From positions 1-38,321 of the forward strand of contig JABFRV010000143.1 of the NCBI GenBank assembly GCA_013140975.1: a DNA stretch of 38,321 nucleotides. The letters run 5' to 3'. Within the stretch, counting starts at the first letter, position 1. The number at the start of each line of letters is the position of its first letter. This DNA comes from Saprospiraceae bacterium (GTDB lineage: Bacteria; Bacteroidota; Bacteroidia; Chitinophagales; Saprospiraceae). Made by a program: the position numbers and the translations under genes. The notes under the pieces were generated by a model, which was given only the letters and a program-made list of their open reading frames with translations, did not search any database and was not told where the DNA came from. This document shows positions 16,411-25,538 of the stretch, in pieces.

Positions 16411-17742
16411 ATGTTATTAATTGATTATCTCATCTATTTATTTGTATTTGCATTTTGCATACTGGTGCTTTGGTTGTACCTGCGCAAAATAAAAATCAAT
16501 GATCAAATTTCAACGCACAAGATTGACAAAGCCAAGGAAGAAGGAGTCCATGAGCCAATTTCATTACATCCGGTTATTAATCCGGACATTTGTATTGGAA
16601 GTGGTGCTTGTGTTAAAGCTTGCCCGGAAGAAGATATATTGGGTTTGAAAAATGGGCGGGCGGTGTTAATTAATGCCTCTCATTGTGTAGGACATGGAGC
16701 TTGCTTTCATGCCTGTCCTGTAGAAGCTATAGTTTTAAGAATAGGAACTGAAAAAAGAGGTGTCGACTTACCACATCTTAATCAGAATTACGAAACGAAT
16801 GTCGAAGGCATTTATATTGCCGGAGAATTAGGTGGAATGGGTCTAATAAAAAACAGCGTAGAACAAGGAAAGCAAGCCGTCGACTCAATTTTAAAAAAAC
16901 TCAACAAACAACATCAGTCCGAATTTGATCTGATCATTATAGGTGCAGGTCCTGCTGGGATTTCTGCCAGTCTGCAGGCTAAAAAGCTAGGATTGAAGGC
17001 AATTATATTAGAACAAGATACAGTTGGAGGTACAGTATACAGTTTTCCACGTGCTAAAATAGTAATGACAGCCCCTATGGAAATTCCACTTCACGGAAAA
17101 ATAAAATTATTCAGAACAAGTAAAAAAGAATTGCTGGATCTGTGGCTGAGCCTCATTGAAAAGCATCAAATAAAAATTTTTGAAAACACAAAAGTTGAAA
17201 ACATTTATAAACAAAAGAATAATTTCTTGATAAAAACTCTAAATTCTAAGGAATTTACTGCACAAAACGTACTAATGGCTATTGGACGAAGAGGAACACC
17301 AAGAAAACTAGGTGTAAGCGGTGAAGGTCTTGAAAAAGTAGCGTATAGATTATTAGAACCTGAATTAATAAATGGCAAAAAAATAATCGTTGTAGGTGGT
17401 GGAGATTCTGCGATTGAAAGTGCATTGCTTTTAGCTGATCAAAATGAAGTTACCCTTTCCTACAGAAGTGATAAATTCAGCAGGCTAAAACCTAAAAATG
17501 CGGAAAACATAAATGTCGCTGTCTCCAATAATAAAATCAAAATATTGCTAAATACTACCATAAAAGAAATTCGCGAAGAAGAAGTAGAATTAATTCATTC
17601 TATTGATAATGAGATTTCCACTTATGAAAATGATTTAGTTTATATTTTTGCAGGAGGAGAATTGCCAACACAATTTTTACAAAATACAGGAATAGAAATT
17701 ACCAAGAGATTTGGATATACCGTAAAATCACATGCCAAATAA
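16411..17742 (+). CDS. Membrane-anchored 2x[4Fe-4S] ferredoxin-flavoprotein oxidoreductase
   Basis: A 443-residue protein. One N-terminal membrane helix (about 3-25) is followed by two [4Fe-4S] motifs (CIGSGACVKACP at 61 and CVGHGACFHACP at 92). Next is a short flavin-domain piece (TNVEGIYIAGELGGMGL, about 130-147). Then comes a thioredoxin-reductase-like FAD/NAD(P) region with IIGAGPAGISA (about 176) and VVGGGDSAIESA (about 328). No CxxC redox pair is present, so it is not a thioredoxin reductase. The NVxGIYIAGE piece normally lies at the C-terminal end of this fold, and the protein stops before it would recur, so the domain appears circularly permuted. It probably moves electrons between NAD(P)H or the NuoEF-like protein, the Fe-S clusters and the adjacent cytochrome b. 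Its last 11 bases overlap the 23-heme cytochrome gene. Confidence 0.88.
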   Translation: MLLIDYLIYLFVFAFCILVLWLYLRKIKINDQISTHKIDKAKEEGVHEPISLHPVINPDICIGSGACVKACPEEDILGLKNGRAVLINASHCVGHGACFHACPVEAIVLRIGTEKRGVDLPHLNQNYETNVEGIYIAGELGGMGLIKNSVEQGKQAVDSILKKLNKQHQSEFDLIIIGAGPAGISASLQAKKLGLKAIILEQDTVGGTVYSFPRAKIVMTAPMEIPLHGKIKLFRTSKKELLDLWLSLIEKHQIKIFENTKVENIYKQKNNFLIKTLNSKEFTAQNVLMAIGRRGTPRKLGVSGEGLEKVAYRLLEPELINGKKIIVVGGGDSAIESALLLADQNEVTLSYRSDKFSRLKPKNAENINVAVSNNKIKILLNTTIKEIREEEVELIHSIDNEISTYENDLVYIFAGGELPTQFLQNTGIEITKRFGYTVKSHAK

Positions 17743-19570
17743 AAACTCTTATATAATTATTGTACTGAAAATAACGCTGATTGTAATTGGGTTATCTTAT
17801 TCCCTTTCTGCTCAAATTTCTCCTGGCAAACTCTCCAGGCCTCATAGTCAACTGGAAGGTGTAAACAATTGTACACAATGTCACACTTTAGGAAAAGCTG
17901 TTACCAATGACAAATGTTTGTTATGCCATTCCCTGTTAAATGAAAGGATTAATTCCAAAAAAGGATTTCACTCATCTCAGGAAATAAAAGGCAAAGATTG
18001 CTTTACATGTCATTCAGAACACCACGGACTTAATTTTGAAATGATACGCTTCGACAAAAATAATTTTGACCACAACAAAACAGGGTATGAACTAAAAGGT
18101 GCTCATAAACGCCAGGATTGCAACGCCTGTCATAAAGATGAAAGAATTAATAATTCAGAAATCGTTAAATTAAATCGCACCTACCTTGGATTAAGTACTC
18201 AATGTAATTCTTGTCATGAAGACATTCATCAAAACTCTTTAGGAACGAATTGCTCTTCATGTCACGATTCTGAACATTTCAAACCGGCAAGTTTATTTAA
18301 CCATAGTAAATCAAAATTTCCTTTATTAGGTGCTCACCTCTCAGTAGAATGCAAGGAATGTCATTTACAGGAAATAAAAAACGGTAAAGCGTTTCAAAAA
18401 TTTGCCAATTTAAAATTTAACTCTTGTGTGAGCTGTCACAACGATACCCATCAAGGGAAATATGGAACGCAATGTAATGCATGTCATCAAGAAAGTTCTT
18501 TCTCTAAAATTAAAACTAAACCCTCATTTAACCATAGTGTTACCTCATTCAAACTGGAAGGAAAACATAAACATCTGGACTGTAAATCTTGCCACGATAA
18601 TAGAAATAATCCAAGCAAACAATTTAAAGAATTTGTTGCAATCGACAACATAAAATGCATAAATTGTCACAAGGATCCACATGAAGGAAAATTTGGGGAG
18701 CAATGTAAGGATTGCCACAATCAGGAATCCTTCAACATCGATCGTGATCTGAATAATTTTAATCACACTTTAACAGAATTTCCATTATCCGGAAAACATA
18801 CCACTGTGAGTTGCAAAAAATGCCATGTAACGAATATGACGAATCCATTGAAACACTATCAATGCATAGATTGCCACAATGATTTCCATCAGGGACAATT
18901 TAAAAATAATTCAGAAACAAAAGATTGCTCCAGCTGTCACAATACAGATGGATTTTCAAATACTAGCTTTTCAATATCTGACCACCAAAATACAAGCTTC
19001 CCGTTAACAGGTGCACATATTGCTATTGCATGTAATGATTGCCATTTAAAAAATAATCAATGGACTTTTAAGCCAATTCCAACCCATTGCACGCAATGTC
19101 ATCAAAATTTTCATGAAGGTAAAATGGATCCCAAATTTTATTCCAATAATGCTTGTGTCTCATGTCATAACACTGAAGCATGGAATTCAATTCGCTTCGA
19201 TCATTCCAATACCAACTTTCCTTTAACTGGAAAACACACCGATTTGTTTTGCTCACAATGTCATATCAAAATTTCTGATAAAGGAGAAAAAATTCAAAGT
19301 TTTAAGAATTTAATTAGTACATGTGCCGTTTGTCATGAAAATATTCATGGAACACAATTTGAAAAAAATGGTGTAACAAAATGTGATGATTGTCACAATT
19401 CAGATAGCTGGTTTCCTCAATTATTTGATCACGACAAGACCAGATTTAAATTGGAAGGTGCTCATATCAAGATAAGTTGCAATTCCTGTCATTTTTCTGA
19501 AATCCAAGGTGGAAAAGCTGTAACTTTGTACAGAATCGGAAAGTTGGAATGCAGAGATTGCCACTTATAA
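17732..19570 (+). CDS. 23-heme c-type cytochrome
   Basis: A 612-residue exported protein with a signal peptide (hydrophobic about 8-22, ending SYSLSAQ) and 23 CxxCH heme-binding motifs, about one per 26 residues. No lipobox, membrane anchor or T9SS tag is seen, so it should be soluble in the periplasm or bound to partners. Hemes 5-22 form six repeats of a three-heme unit: CxxCHxxxHxG, then CxxCH, then FxHxxTxFxLxGxH with a third CxxCH four residues on. The extra His residues probably give bis-His ligation. The protein ends abruptly five residues after the Cys of heme 23 (CRDCHL), at the first heme of what would be another unit. It overlaps the preceding gene by 11 bases and the 58-heme gene by 22. 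It likely receives electrons from the inner membrane and passes them to the 58-heme protein. Confidence 0.92.
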   Translation: MPNKNSYIIIVLKITLIVIGLSYSLSAQISPGKLSRPHSQLEGVNNCTQCHTLGKAVTNDKCLLCHSLLNERINSKKGFHSSQEIKGKDCFTCHSEHHGLNFEMIRFDKNNFDHNKTGYELKGAHKRQDCNACHKDERINNSEIVKLNRTYLGLSTQCNSCHEDIHQNSLGTNCSSCHDSEHFKPASLFNHSKSKFPLLGAHLSVECKECHLQEIKNGKAFQKFANLKFNSCVSCHNDTHQGKYGTQCNACHQESSFSKIKTKPSFNHSVTSFKLEGKHKHLDCKSCHDNRNNPSKQFKEFVAIDNIKCINCHKDPHEGKFGEQCKDCHNQESFNIDRDLNNFNHTLTEFPLSGKHTTVSCKKCHVTNMTNPLKHYQCIDCHNDFHQGQFKNNSETKDCSSCHNTDGFSNTSFSISDHQNTSFPLTGAHIAIACNDCHLKNNQWTFKPIPTHCTQCHQNFHEGKMDPKFYSNNACVSCHNTEAWNSIRFDHSNTNFPLTGKHTDLFCSQCHIKISDKGEKIQSFKNLISTCAVCHENIHGTQFEKNGVTKCDDCHNSDSWFPQLFDHDKTRFKLEGAHIKISCNSCHFSEIQGGKAVTLYRIGKLECRDCHL

Positions 19571-22500
19571 TTATACTATTTTTTCTTTTGTATAACAACA
19601 CAAAAGGCCAATCTCCTCATGGTATTCAGTTAAAAATTAATTGTTCATCCTGCCATTCCCCAGAATCCTGGAACTTTATTAATAATCTTGGATTTAATCA
19701 TGATAGCACGTCATTTAAATTATCAGGACAACATAGTTCTTTAGATTGTAGATCTTGCCATAATACTTTAGAATTTGATAAAGCTGATCCGAATTGTATT
19801 TCATGCCATGCCGATGTTCACCAACAATCTGTTGGAATGGATTGTGCCAGATGCCACAAAAGTAAAACTTGGTTAATTAGCAATATTTCTGAATTGCATG
19901 AAAATGCAAATTTCCCTTTGGTGGGTGTACACCGAACCGTTGATTGTAATGCCTGCCATACTTCCGAGACACAACTTCGATTCGAACCATTAGGGATTGA
20001 ATGCAAATCATGTCATCAAAAAGATTATGACAATGCTCTTTCTCCTAATCATAAGAAAAATGCCTATTCAACAAATTGCATCGACTGTCATTCACAACAT
20101 AGTTCAGGATGGAAAACGCAAAATGTAAATCATGATTTTTTTCCATTGGTAAATGCCCACCAAATTGATGATTGCAAAAAATGCCATACATCCGACGATT
20201 ATAGTATGGCTTCAGCAAATTGTATTAGCTGTCATGCTTTGGATTATGCAGCTACACAAAATCCAAATCATAATACTGCAAGACTCGGCAATGATTGTAA
20301 ATCTTGTCATACCCTTGAGCCAAATTGGAAACCTGCAAAATATCTGGAGCATGATGCAGTTCATTTTCCAATTTATACCGGAACACATAAAGCTGCCTGG
20401 CAAAAATGCAATGATTGTCATGGCAATGGGTCAGATTACAAGGTATTTACATGTACCAATTGCCACAATAATCCAGAAACAGATCAAAAACATACAAATG
20501 TTGGTGGGTACAGCTATGAAAATTCAGCTTGCTTAGCCTGTCATCCGACAGGAGAATCTAATAATGCCTTCGATCACAGTACCACACAGTTTCCATTAAC
20601 AGGCGCCCATAAAGCGATCGATTGTAAACTATGCCATGTCAATGGGTTTAAAGGCACTCCAACTGAATGCCAGGCTTGCCATCAAAAAGATTATGATGCG
20701 AGTATAGATCCCTCGCATAAAAAATTAAATCTTTCGACTGATTGCAAATCATGTCATACAACTGATCCGGGATGGAGTCCTGCTCGTTTTGACATCCATG
20801 ATCAGTTCTTTGAAATTAAAGGAATGCATAAAACTATTTTTAACGATTGTAAAAAATGTCATACCAATTCTTTTAATAATACACTTGATAATTGCCTTGC
20901 CTGCCATCAATCTGATTATAACGAAACAAAAAATCCTAATCATAAGACCACCGGATTTTCGACAGACTGCAAACAATGCCATAATGAGCAAGGATGGGTC
21001 CCATCTTTTTTTGATCACGATGGATTTTATTTTCCAATCCATTCAGGAAAGCATAAAGGAACATGGACTAATTGTAATGAATGTCACACCACACCGGGAA
21101 ATTTCAAATTATTTGATTGCTTAAATTGTCATAAAAATCCTGAGACGGACAACAAACACACTTCAGTCCCTGCATATCGATATCAAAATAACGCCTGCTT
21201 GGCTTGTCACCCGCAAGGAGATGCAGACAATCCATTTAATCATAACAATACTGCATTCCCTTTAACAGGAGCACATCGCACAACAGATTGTTTTGAATGC
21301 CATTCAGGAGGTTTTAAAGGAACTTCAAAAGAATGTTCAAGTTGTCATTTAAACGATTTTAATGCGAGCCAAAACCCATCCCATACTAAGTTAAATATAT
21401 CTACAGACTGTATATCCTGTCATACCACTGATCCGGGCTGGGCCCCCGCTAAATTTGATATTCATAATCAATTCTATGAATTAAAAGGCGCACATAATCT
21501 TGTCAGAAATGATTGCATTAAATGTCACTCCGCTGGTAATTTCAATAATACTCCGAATACGTGTTTCGGATGTCATCAATCAGATTATGATTTAACAAAA
21601 AATCCTGACCATAAAGTGGTTCAATTTCCAAATGATTGCAAATTGTGCCATACCGAGAATACCTGGTCACCTTCTACCTTTGATCATGATGGTATGTATT
21701 TTCCCATTAATTCAGGAAAACATAAAGGAGTATGGAGTAATTGTAATGAATGTCATAGCAACTCAAATGACTTTTCAGTGGTAACTTGTATAACTTGCCA
21801 CAAAAATCCGGAGACAGATGATAAGCACCTCAATGTTGATGGTTACACATACTCAGATCCACTTTGTTTTGCATGCCATCCTATGGGAGATGCCGGAATG
21901 GTTTTTGACCATAATTCCACAGCATTTCCACTTACGGGAGCCCATAAGACCGCTGATTGCATAGAATGTCATACTAATAAATTTAAAGGCACCAGTACAG
22001 ATTGTTATGTTTGTCATAAAACTGATTTTGAAGGCTCCTTGAATCCTTCTCATAAAAAATTAAATCTATCAACTGATTGTATTTCTTGTCACACCACCGA
22101 TCCTGGTTGGACTCCGGCAAAATTTGAAATTCATGATAGTTATTATGCACTTACCGGTGCACACAATGTTATAAAAAATAATTGTACTGTTTGTCATCTG
22201 GGAAATTTTTCTCAAAGTGGTAGAGATTGTTATTCCTGCCATCAAATTCAATTTGAAGGATCCTCAAATCCAGATCATAAAAAATTAGATTTATCAAAAG
22301 ATTGTTCTCAATGTCATACTACTAATCAGGGTTGGGAACCTGCTCGATTTGAGATACACGATCAGTATTATGAATTAAAAGGAGCTCATAATGCAATTCG
22401 AAATGATTGTATTAAATGTCATACAACTGGAAACTTTAATAATACCCCAAATACCTGTTTCGCTTGTCATCAACAGGATTATGAATCGACAAAAAATCCA

Positions 22501-23910
22501 GATCATAAACTTTCCCAATTCAATACTGAATGTGCAAGTTGTCACGGAGAAAGTTCATGGGTACCATCCACTTTTGATCACGATGGTATGCATTTTCCTA
22601 TCAATAGTGGAAAACATAAGGGTGTTTGGGCTCAATGTTCAGAATGTCATACGGATCCTAATAAATTTGAAGTTTTTCAATGCATTGGCTGCCATACTAA
22701 TCCTAAGACCAACGATGACCATGCTGGAGTTGGTGGATATATTTATCAGGATTTTGCTTGTCTAGCCTGCCATCCAATGGGCGATGCCAATATGCCATAT
22801 GACCACAATTTAGGTGGATTTCCATTGACAGGTGCTCACAGTGCTACTGATTGCCTGGATTGTCATAAGACGGGTTTTAAAGGAACATCAAAAGAATGTA
22901 ATGCCTGTCATAATTTGGATTTTAATAACTCAAAGAATCCTAATCATGAATTATTAAATATTTCTAAAGAGTGTGTAATGTGTCATACTACCAATCCTGG
23001 ATGGGCTCCGGCATTGTTTCCTATTCATGATCAATTCTGGACATTTACTGGAGCACATATTACAGTTAAAGATAATTGTGTAAAATGTCATAATGGCAAT
23101 TACAACAATACTCCGAATAACTGCGTAGGTTGTCACCTGAATGATTTTAATTCCTCAATAAATCCTCCTCACAAGATATTAAATATTCCTACAAATTGTG
23201 AACAGTGCCATTCGACAGATCCAGGGTGGGCTCCAGCGACATTCCCTATACATGATCAATATTGGGCATTTACAGGAGCACATATTCCCGTTAAGGATAA
23301 TTGTAATTTATGTCATGTTGGAGGCAATTATAACAATACACCAAATACATGTGTAGGTTGTCATTTAACCCAATACAACTCATCAACCAATCCTAATCAT
23401 AAGACTTTAAATATACCTAACACCTGTAATCAATGTCATTCTACAGATCCTGGTTGGGCGCCTGCTACATTTGATATTCATGATAATTATTGGATCTTGA
23501 AAGGGGTACATCTTCAAATAAAAAATAATTGCAATGCTTGTCATAATGGCAATTATAATAATACTCCAAATACTTGTTTTGGATGTCATTCAGCTGACTA
23601 TAATGGTTCTAATAATCCCCCTCATCTTTCTGCCGGATTTCCAACTACTTGTGCAAGCTGTCATAATGAAACCGCTTGGATTCCTTCATCATTTGATCAT
23701 GACAATATGTATTTCCCTATTTACTCAGGAAAGCATAAGAATGAATGGAATACTTGTAGTCAGTGTCATACTAATTCCAATAATTATAATATTTTCACTT
23801 GCCTTCCATGTCACCCTAAATCAGATATGGATCCGGATCATAATGGGGTTATGGGGTATAGTTATAATAGCGCCTCTTGCTATAGTTGTCATCCGGATGG
23901 AAAAAAATAA
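19549..23910 (+). CDS. 58-heme c-type cytochrome
   Basis: A 1453-residue exported protein with a short signal peptide (MQRLPLIIILFFLLYNN...KGQ) and 58 CxxCH motifs by my count, one per 25 residues. There is no membrane anchor, lipobox or T9SS tag. After three leading hemes it consists of nine-heme units. Unit starts (first Cys) are at residues 99, 328, 550, 773, 1071 and 1444; the third full unit has one extra three-heme cassette and the fourth has two. Each unit opens with a CxACHPxGD-type motif and FDHNxTxFPLTGAH; other hallmarks are CHTTDPGWxPA, NFNNTPNTC and SGKHKGxW. The chain stops just after the first heme of a further unit. It is likely a long periplasmic or trans-envelope heme wire. 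It overlaps the upstream gene by 22 bases and the beta-barrel gene by 14. I do not recognise a named family. Confidence 0.92.
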   Translation: MQRLPLIIILFFLLYNNTKGQSPHGIQLKINCSSCHSPESWNFINNLGFNHDSTSFKLSGQHSSLDCRSCHNTLEFDKADPNCISCHADVHQQSVGMDCARCHKSKTWLISNISELHENANFPLVGVHRTVDCNACHTSETQLRFEPLGIECKSCHQKDYDNALSPNHKKNAYSTNCIDCHSQHSSGWKTQNVNHDFFPLVNAHQIDDCKKCHTSDDYSMASANCISCHALDYAATQNPNHNTARLGNDCKSCHTLEPNWKPAKYLEHDAVHFPIYTGTHKAAWQKCNDCHGNGSDYKVFTCTNCHNNPETDQKHTNVGGYSYENSACLACHPTGESNNAFDHSTTQFPLTGAHKAIDCKLCHVNGFKGTPTECQACHQKDYDASIDPSHKKLNLSTDCKSCHTTDPGWSPARFDIHDQFFEIKGMHKTIFNDCKKCHTNSFNNTLDNCLACHQSDYNETKNPNHKTTGFSTDCKQCHNEQGWVPSFFDHDGFYFPIHSGKHKGTWTNCNECHTTPGNFKLFDCLNCHKNPETDNKHTSVPAYRYQNNACLACHPQGDADNPFNHNNTAFPLTGAHRTTDCFECHSGGFKGTSKECSSCHLNDFNASQNPSHTKLNISTDCISCHTTDPGWAPAKFDIHNQFYELKGAHNLVRNDCIKCHSAGNFNNTPNTCFGCHQSDYDLTKNPDHKVVQFPNDCKLCHTENTWSPSTFDHDGMYFPINSGKHKGVWSNCNECHSNSNDFSVVTCITCHKNPETDDKHLNVDGYTYSDPLCFACHPMGDAGMVFDHNSTAFPLTGAHKTADCIECHTNKFKGTSTDCYVCHKTDFEGSLNPSHKKLNLSTDCISCHTTDPGWTPAKFEIHDSYYALTGAHNVIKNNCTVCHLGNFSQSGRDCYSCHQIQFEGSSNPDHKKLDLSKDCSQCHTTNQGWEPARFEIHDQYYELKGAHNAIRNDCIKCHTTGNFNNTPNTCFACHQQDYESTKNPDHKLSQFNTECASCHGESSWVPSTFDHDGMHFPINSGKHKGVWAQCSECHTDPNKFEVFQCIGCHTNPKTNDDHAGVGGYIYQDFACLACHPMGDANMPYDHNLGGFPLTGAHSATDCLDCHKTGFKGTSKECNACHNLDFNNSKNPNHELLNISKECVMCHTTNPGWAPALFPIHDQFWTFTGAHITVKDNCVKCHNGNYNNTPNNCVGCHLNDFNSSINPPHKILNIPTNCEQCHSTDPGWAPATFPIHDQYWAFTGAHIPVKDNCNLCHVGGNYNNTPNTCVGCHLTQYNSSTNPNHKTLNIPNTCNQCHSTDPGWAPATFDIHDNYWILKGVHLQIKNNCNACHNGNYNNTPNTCFGCHSADYNGSNNPPHLSAGFPTTCASCHNETAWIPSSFDHDNMYFPIYSGKHKNEWNTCSQCHTNSNNYNIFTCLPCHPKSDMDPDHNGVMGYSYNSASCYSCHPDGKK
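20530..23880 (+). repeat. In-gene repeats encoding nine-heme units and 75-residue three-heme cassettes
   Basis: Homologous Cys codons start at 20530, 21196, 21865, 22759 and 23878. Protein spacings are 222, 223, 298 and 373 residues, so the last two steps each add exactly 75. The added cassettes carry NDCxKCH, NFNNTPNTCFxCH and a CxQCHxTxPGW motif. Copies differ at many synonymous and coding positions, so they are diverged rather than fresh duplications. Confidence 0.85.
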
Positions 23911-25534
23911 AACGAGATTCTTTATTTTGCTTATTGCTATAATTACTATAAGCTTAGAGTTATTTAGTCAAGCTAGCGATACTTTAATTGGGTCAGTCAG
24001 TTATCAAAATACAAACAACGTTTATGTTAAGTTTAAAAATACAAATAAATTAAGTATTAACGATACTTTATTACGTTTTGAAAATGACTATACTATTCCT
24101 TGCCTTATTATACAACAGCTTTCGTCTCAATCAGCTGTTTGTGTAAAATATAATACTTGCAAAATTTCAACGAACGATAATTTTTACTTTATTCTTAAAT
24201 CGAATCAGCCAATTTTAAATGAACCAACCATTGGATCTCAAGATACTTTTACGAAGTCCAATTTGGATTCCGTATTTAATCCTTCAAGACCCGTTACTCT
24301 TATTGGCACTAAAAAAAACGCTCGTAAGGAAAACTTCAATCTAAGATTATTGACTTCGGCTACGGGAAGTTTCAATAATTCTTTGAATGATGGCACCCAC
24401 AGAACAAGGACATCGGCTAGTCTTAATTATGAAAATATAAATAACTCACATTGGTCTATTCACTCTTTTATAAACTATAATTATAGATTTGGTAAAGTTT
24501 ACAATGCCAATAATTTAAAATCAGATTTGAAAATATATGGACTAGATTTAGAGTTTAAAATAGATAGTACACAGATAATCAGCGCCGGCAGAAAAATAAA
24601 TAACAATATTAGCAATGTTGGAGCCATAGATGGTTTACAATATGAAAAAAGAATTAATAAATTTGTTTTAGGCGCAGCTGTTGGCAGCAGGCCAGATCTT
24701 ACAACCTACCACTATAATTTCAAACTTCCATTGTATGGAGTATATGCATCTTTCAAAGACAAGAACAACACCTTTCAAAACACGATTGGTGTTTTTGAAA
24801 TCAGATCACACGGTAAAACAGATAGACGCTTTGCTTATATTCAACACAATCATACTACAATGATTAAGAATTTATATTTATTTGGTTCTGCCGAATTTGA
24901 TCTTTATAAAGTTAAAGATTCGGTTGTAAGCAATTCCCCTACGTTAACTAGTTTTTTTATAAATGCTAGATATAAGGTAAATAGAAAATTAAGCTTCAGT
25001 GCATCCTATGACAATAGAAAAAATGTAATTTTCTTTGAATCCTATAAAAATAATTTAGATCAATTACTTGATGAAGAAACCCGAACTGGAATCAGACTTC
25101 AAACAACATTCCAGATTTGGAAATATTTAAACACAAGCGCGAGCTTTTTTTATAGATATCAGGGAAAACAGAACAATCCAACTAGAAATTTGTCAGTATA
25201 TTTAGGAAGCAATCGAATTCCAGTATTAAAAATGAGTGCTTCCGCATCTTATAATTTTATTGAAACTATTTATTTTACAGGACAGACAAAGAGTTTTAGA
25301 ACCAATAAAGACCTTTTTAAATCCAAGACCAATTTAGAACTTGAATATAGAATAATCAAATATAAGTATCTTTCATCTGAATTGAACTTACCTAAAAATA
25401 TAGTAGCCCTATCGATTTCCCAAATCATATCAAAAAACACCACTTTATTACTGAGTGGAGAAATTGACAGTGAACCTAAAAACCAATCTCAAAGATATTT
25501 TGTTACATTAATCAGGCGCTTTAGACATAAATAA
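23897..25534 (+). CDS. Outer membrane beta-barrel protein, presumed partner of the multiheme cytochromes
   Basis: A 545-residue protein. The frame is open upstream to 23534 inside the cytochrome gene, but the ATG at 23897 is chosen because it starts a typical signal peptide (MEKNKTRFFILLIAIITISL, ending ELFSQ). A small N-terminal domain (about 30-130) precedes about 400 residues of alternating polar and hydrophobic strands (for example TSASLNYENI, HSFINYNYRFG, KLSFSASYDNRK) typical of an outer membrane barrel. No CxxCH or MtrB-like CxxC motif is present and I see no family signature. Its 14-base overlap with the 58-heme gene argues that it forms the outer membrane part of the same conduit, like the porins of porin-cytochrome complexes (inference). 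The lipoprotein gene follows 4 bases later. Confidence 0.8.
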   Translation: MEKNKTRFFILLIAIITISLELFSQASDTLIGSVSYQNTNNVYVKFKNTNKLSINDTLLRFENDYTIPCLIIQQLSSQSAVCVKYNTCKISTNDNFYFILKSNQPILNEPTIGSQDTFTKSNLDSVFNPSRPVTLIGTKKNARKENFNLRLLTSATGSFNNSLNDGTHRTRTSASLNYENINNSHWSIHSFINYNYRFGKVYNANNLKSDLKIYGLDLEFKIDSTQIISAGRKINNNISNVGAIDGLQYEKRINKFVLGAAVGSRPDLTTYHYNFKLPLYGVYASFKDKNNTFQNTIGVFEIRSHGKTDRRFAYIQHNHTTMIKNLYLFGSAEFDLYKVKDSVVSNSPTLTSFFINARYKVNRKLSFSASYDNRKNVIFFESYKNNLDQLLDEETRTGIRLQTTFQIWKYLNTSASFFYRYQGKQNNPTRNLSVYLGSNRIPVLKMSASASYNFIETIYFTGQTKSFRTNKDLFKSKTNLELEYRIIKYKYLSSELNLPKNIVALSISQIISKNTTLLLSGEIDSEPKNQSQRYFVTLIRRFRHK

Positions 25535-25538
25535 AAAT

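Noticed and set aside
16411-17742. Thioredoxin reductase
   Set aside because: The GxGxxG sites fit, but the active-site CxxC is missing and ferredoxin-type clusters plus a membrane anchor are fused.
20153-23589. Many 60-127 codon ORFs on both strands inside the 58-heme gene
   Set aside because: They arise because repeated CxxCH codons stay open in other frames; the products are low-complexity and repeat with the heme units.
20530-23880. CRISPR array or non-coding tandem repeat
   Set aside because: The repeats are codon-phased, diverged and encode heme motifs; there are no identical short repeats with unique spacers.
23534-23896. N-terminal extension of the barrel protein by 121 codons
   Set aside because: This stretch is the 58-heme gene read out of frame (Ile/Leu-rich nonsense). 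A proper signal peptide starts at 23897.
17732-23910. The two cytochrome ORFs as one gene broken by a frameshift
   Set aside because: The second ORF starts with a clear signal peptide that would not sit inside a mature multiheme protein, so separate genes are more likely, although an ancestral split is suggested.
23897-25534. MtrB/PioB-type porin
   Set aside because: No MtrB signature or CxxC motif could be seen; only a generic barrel pattern and gene context support the role.
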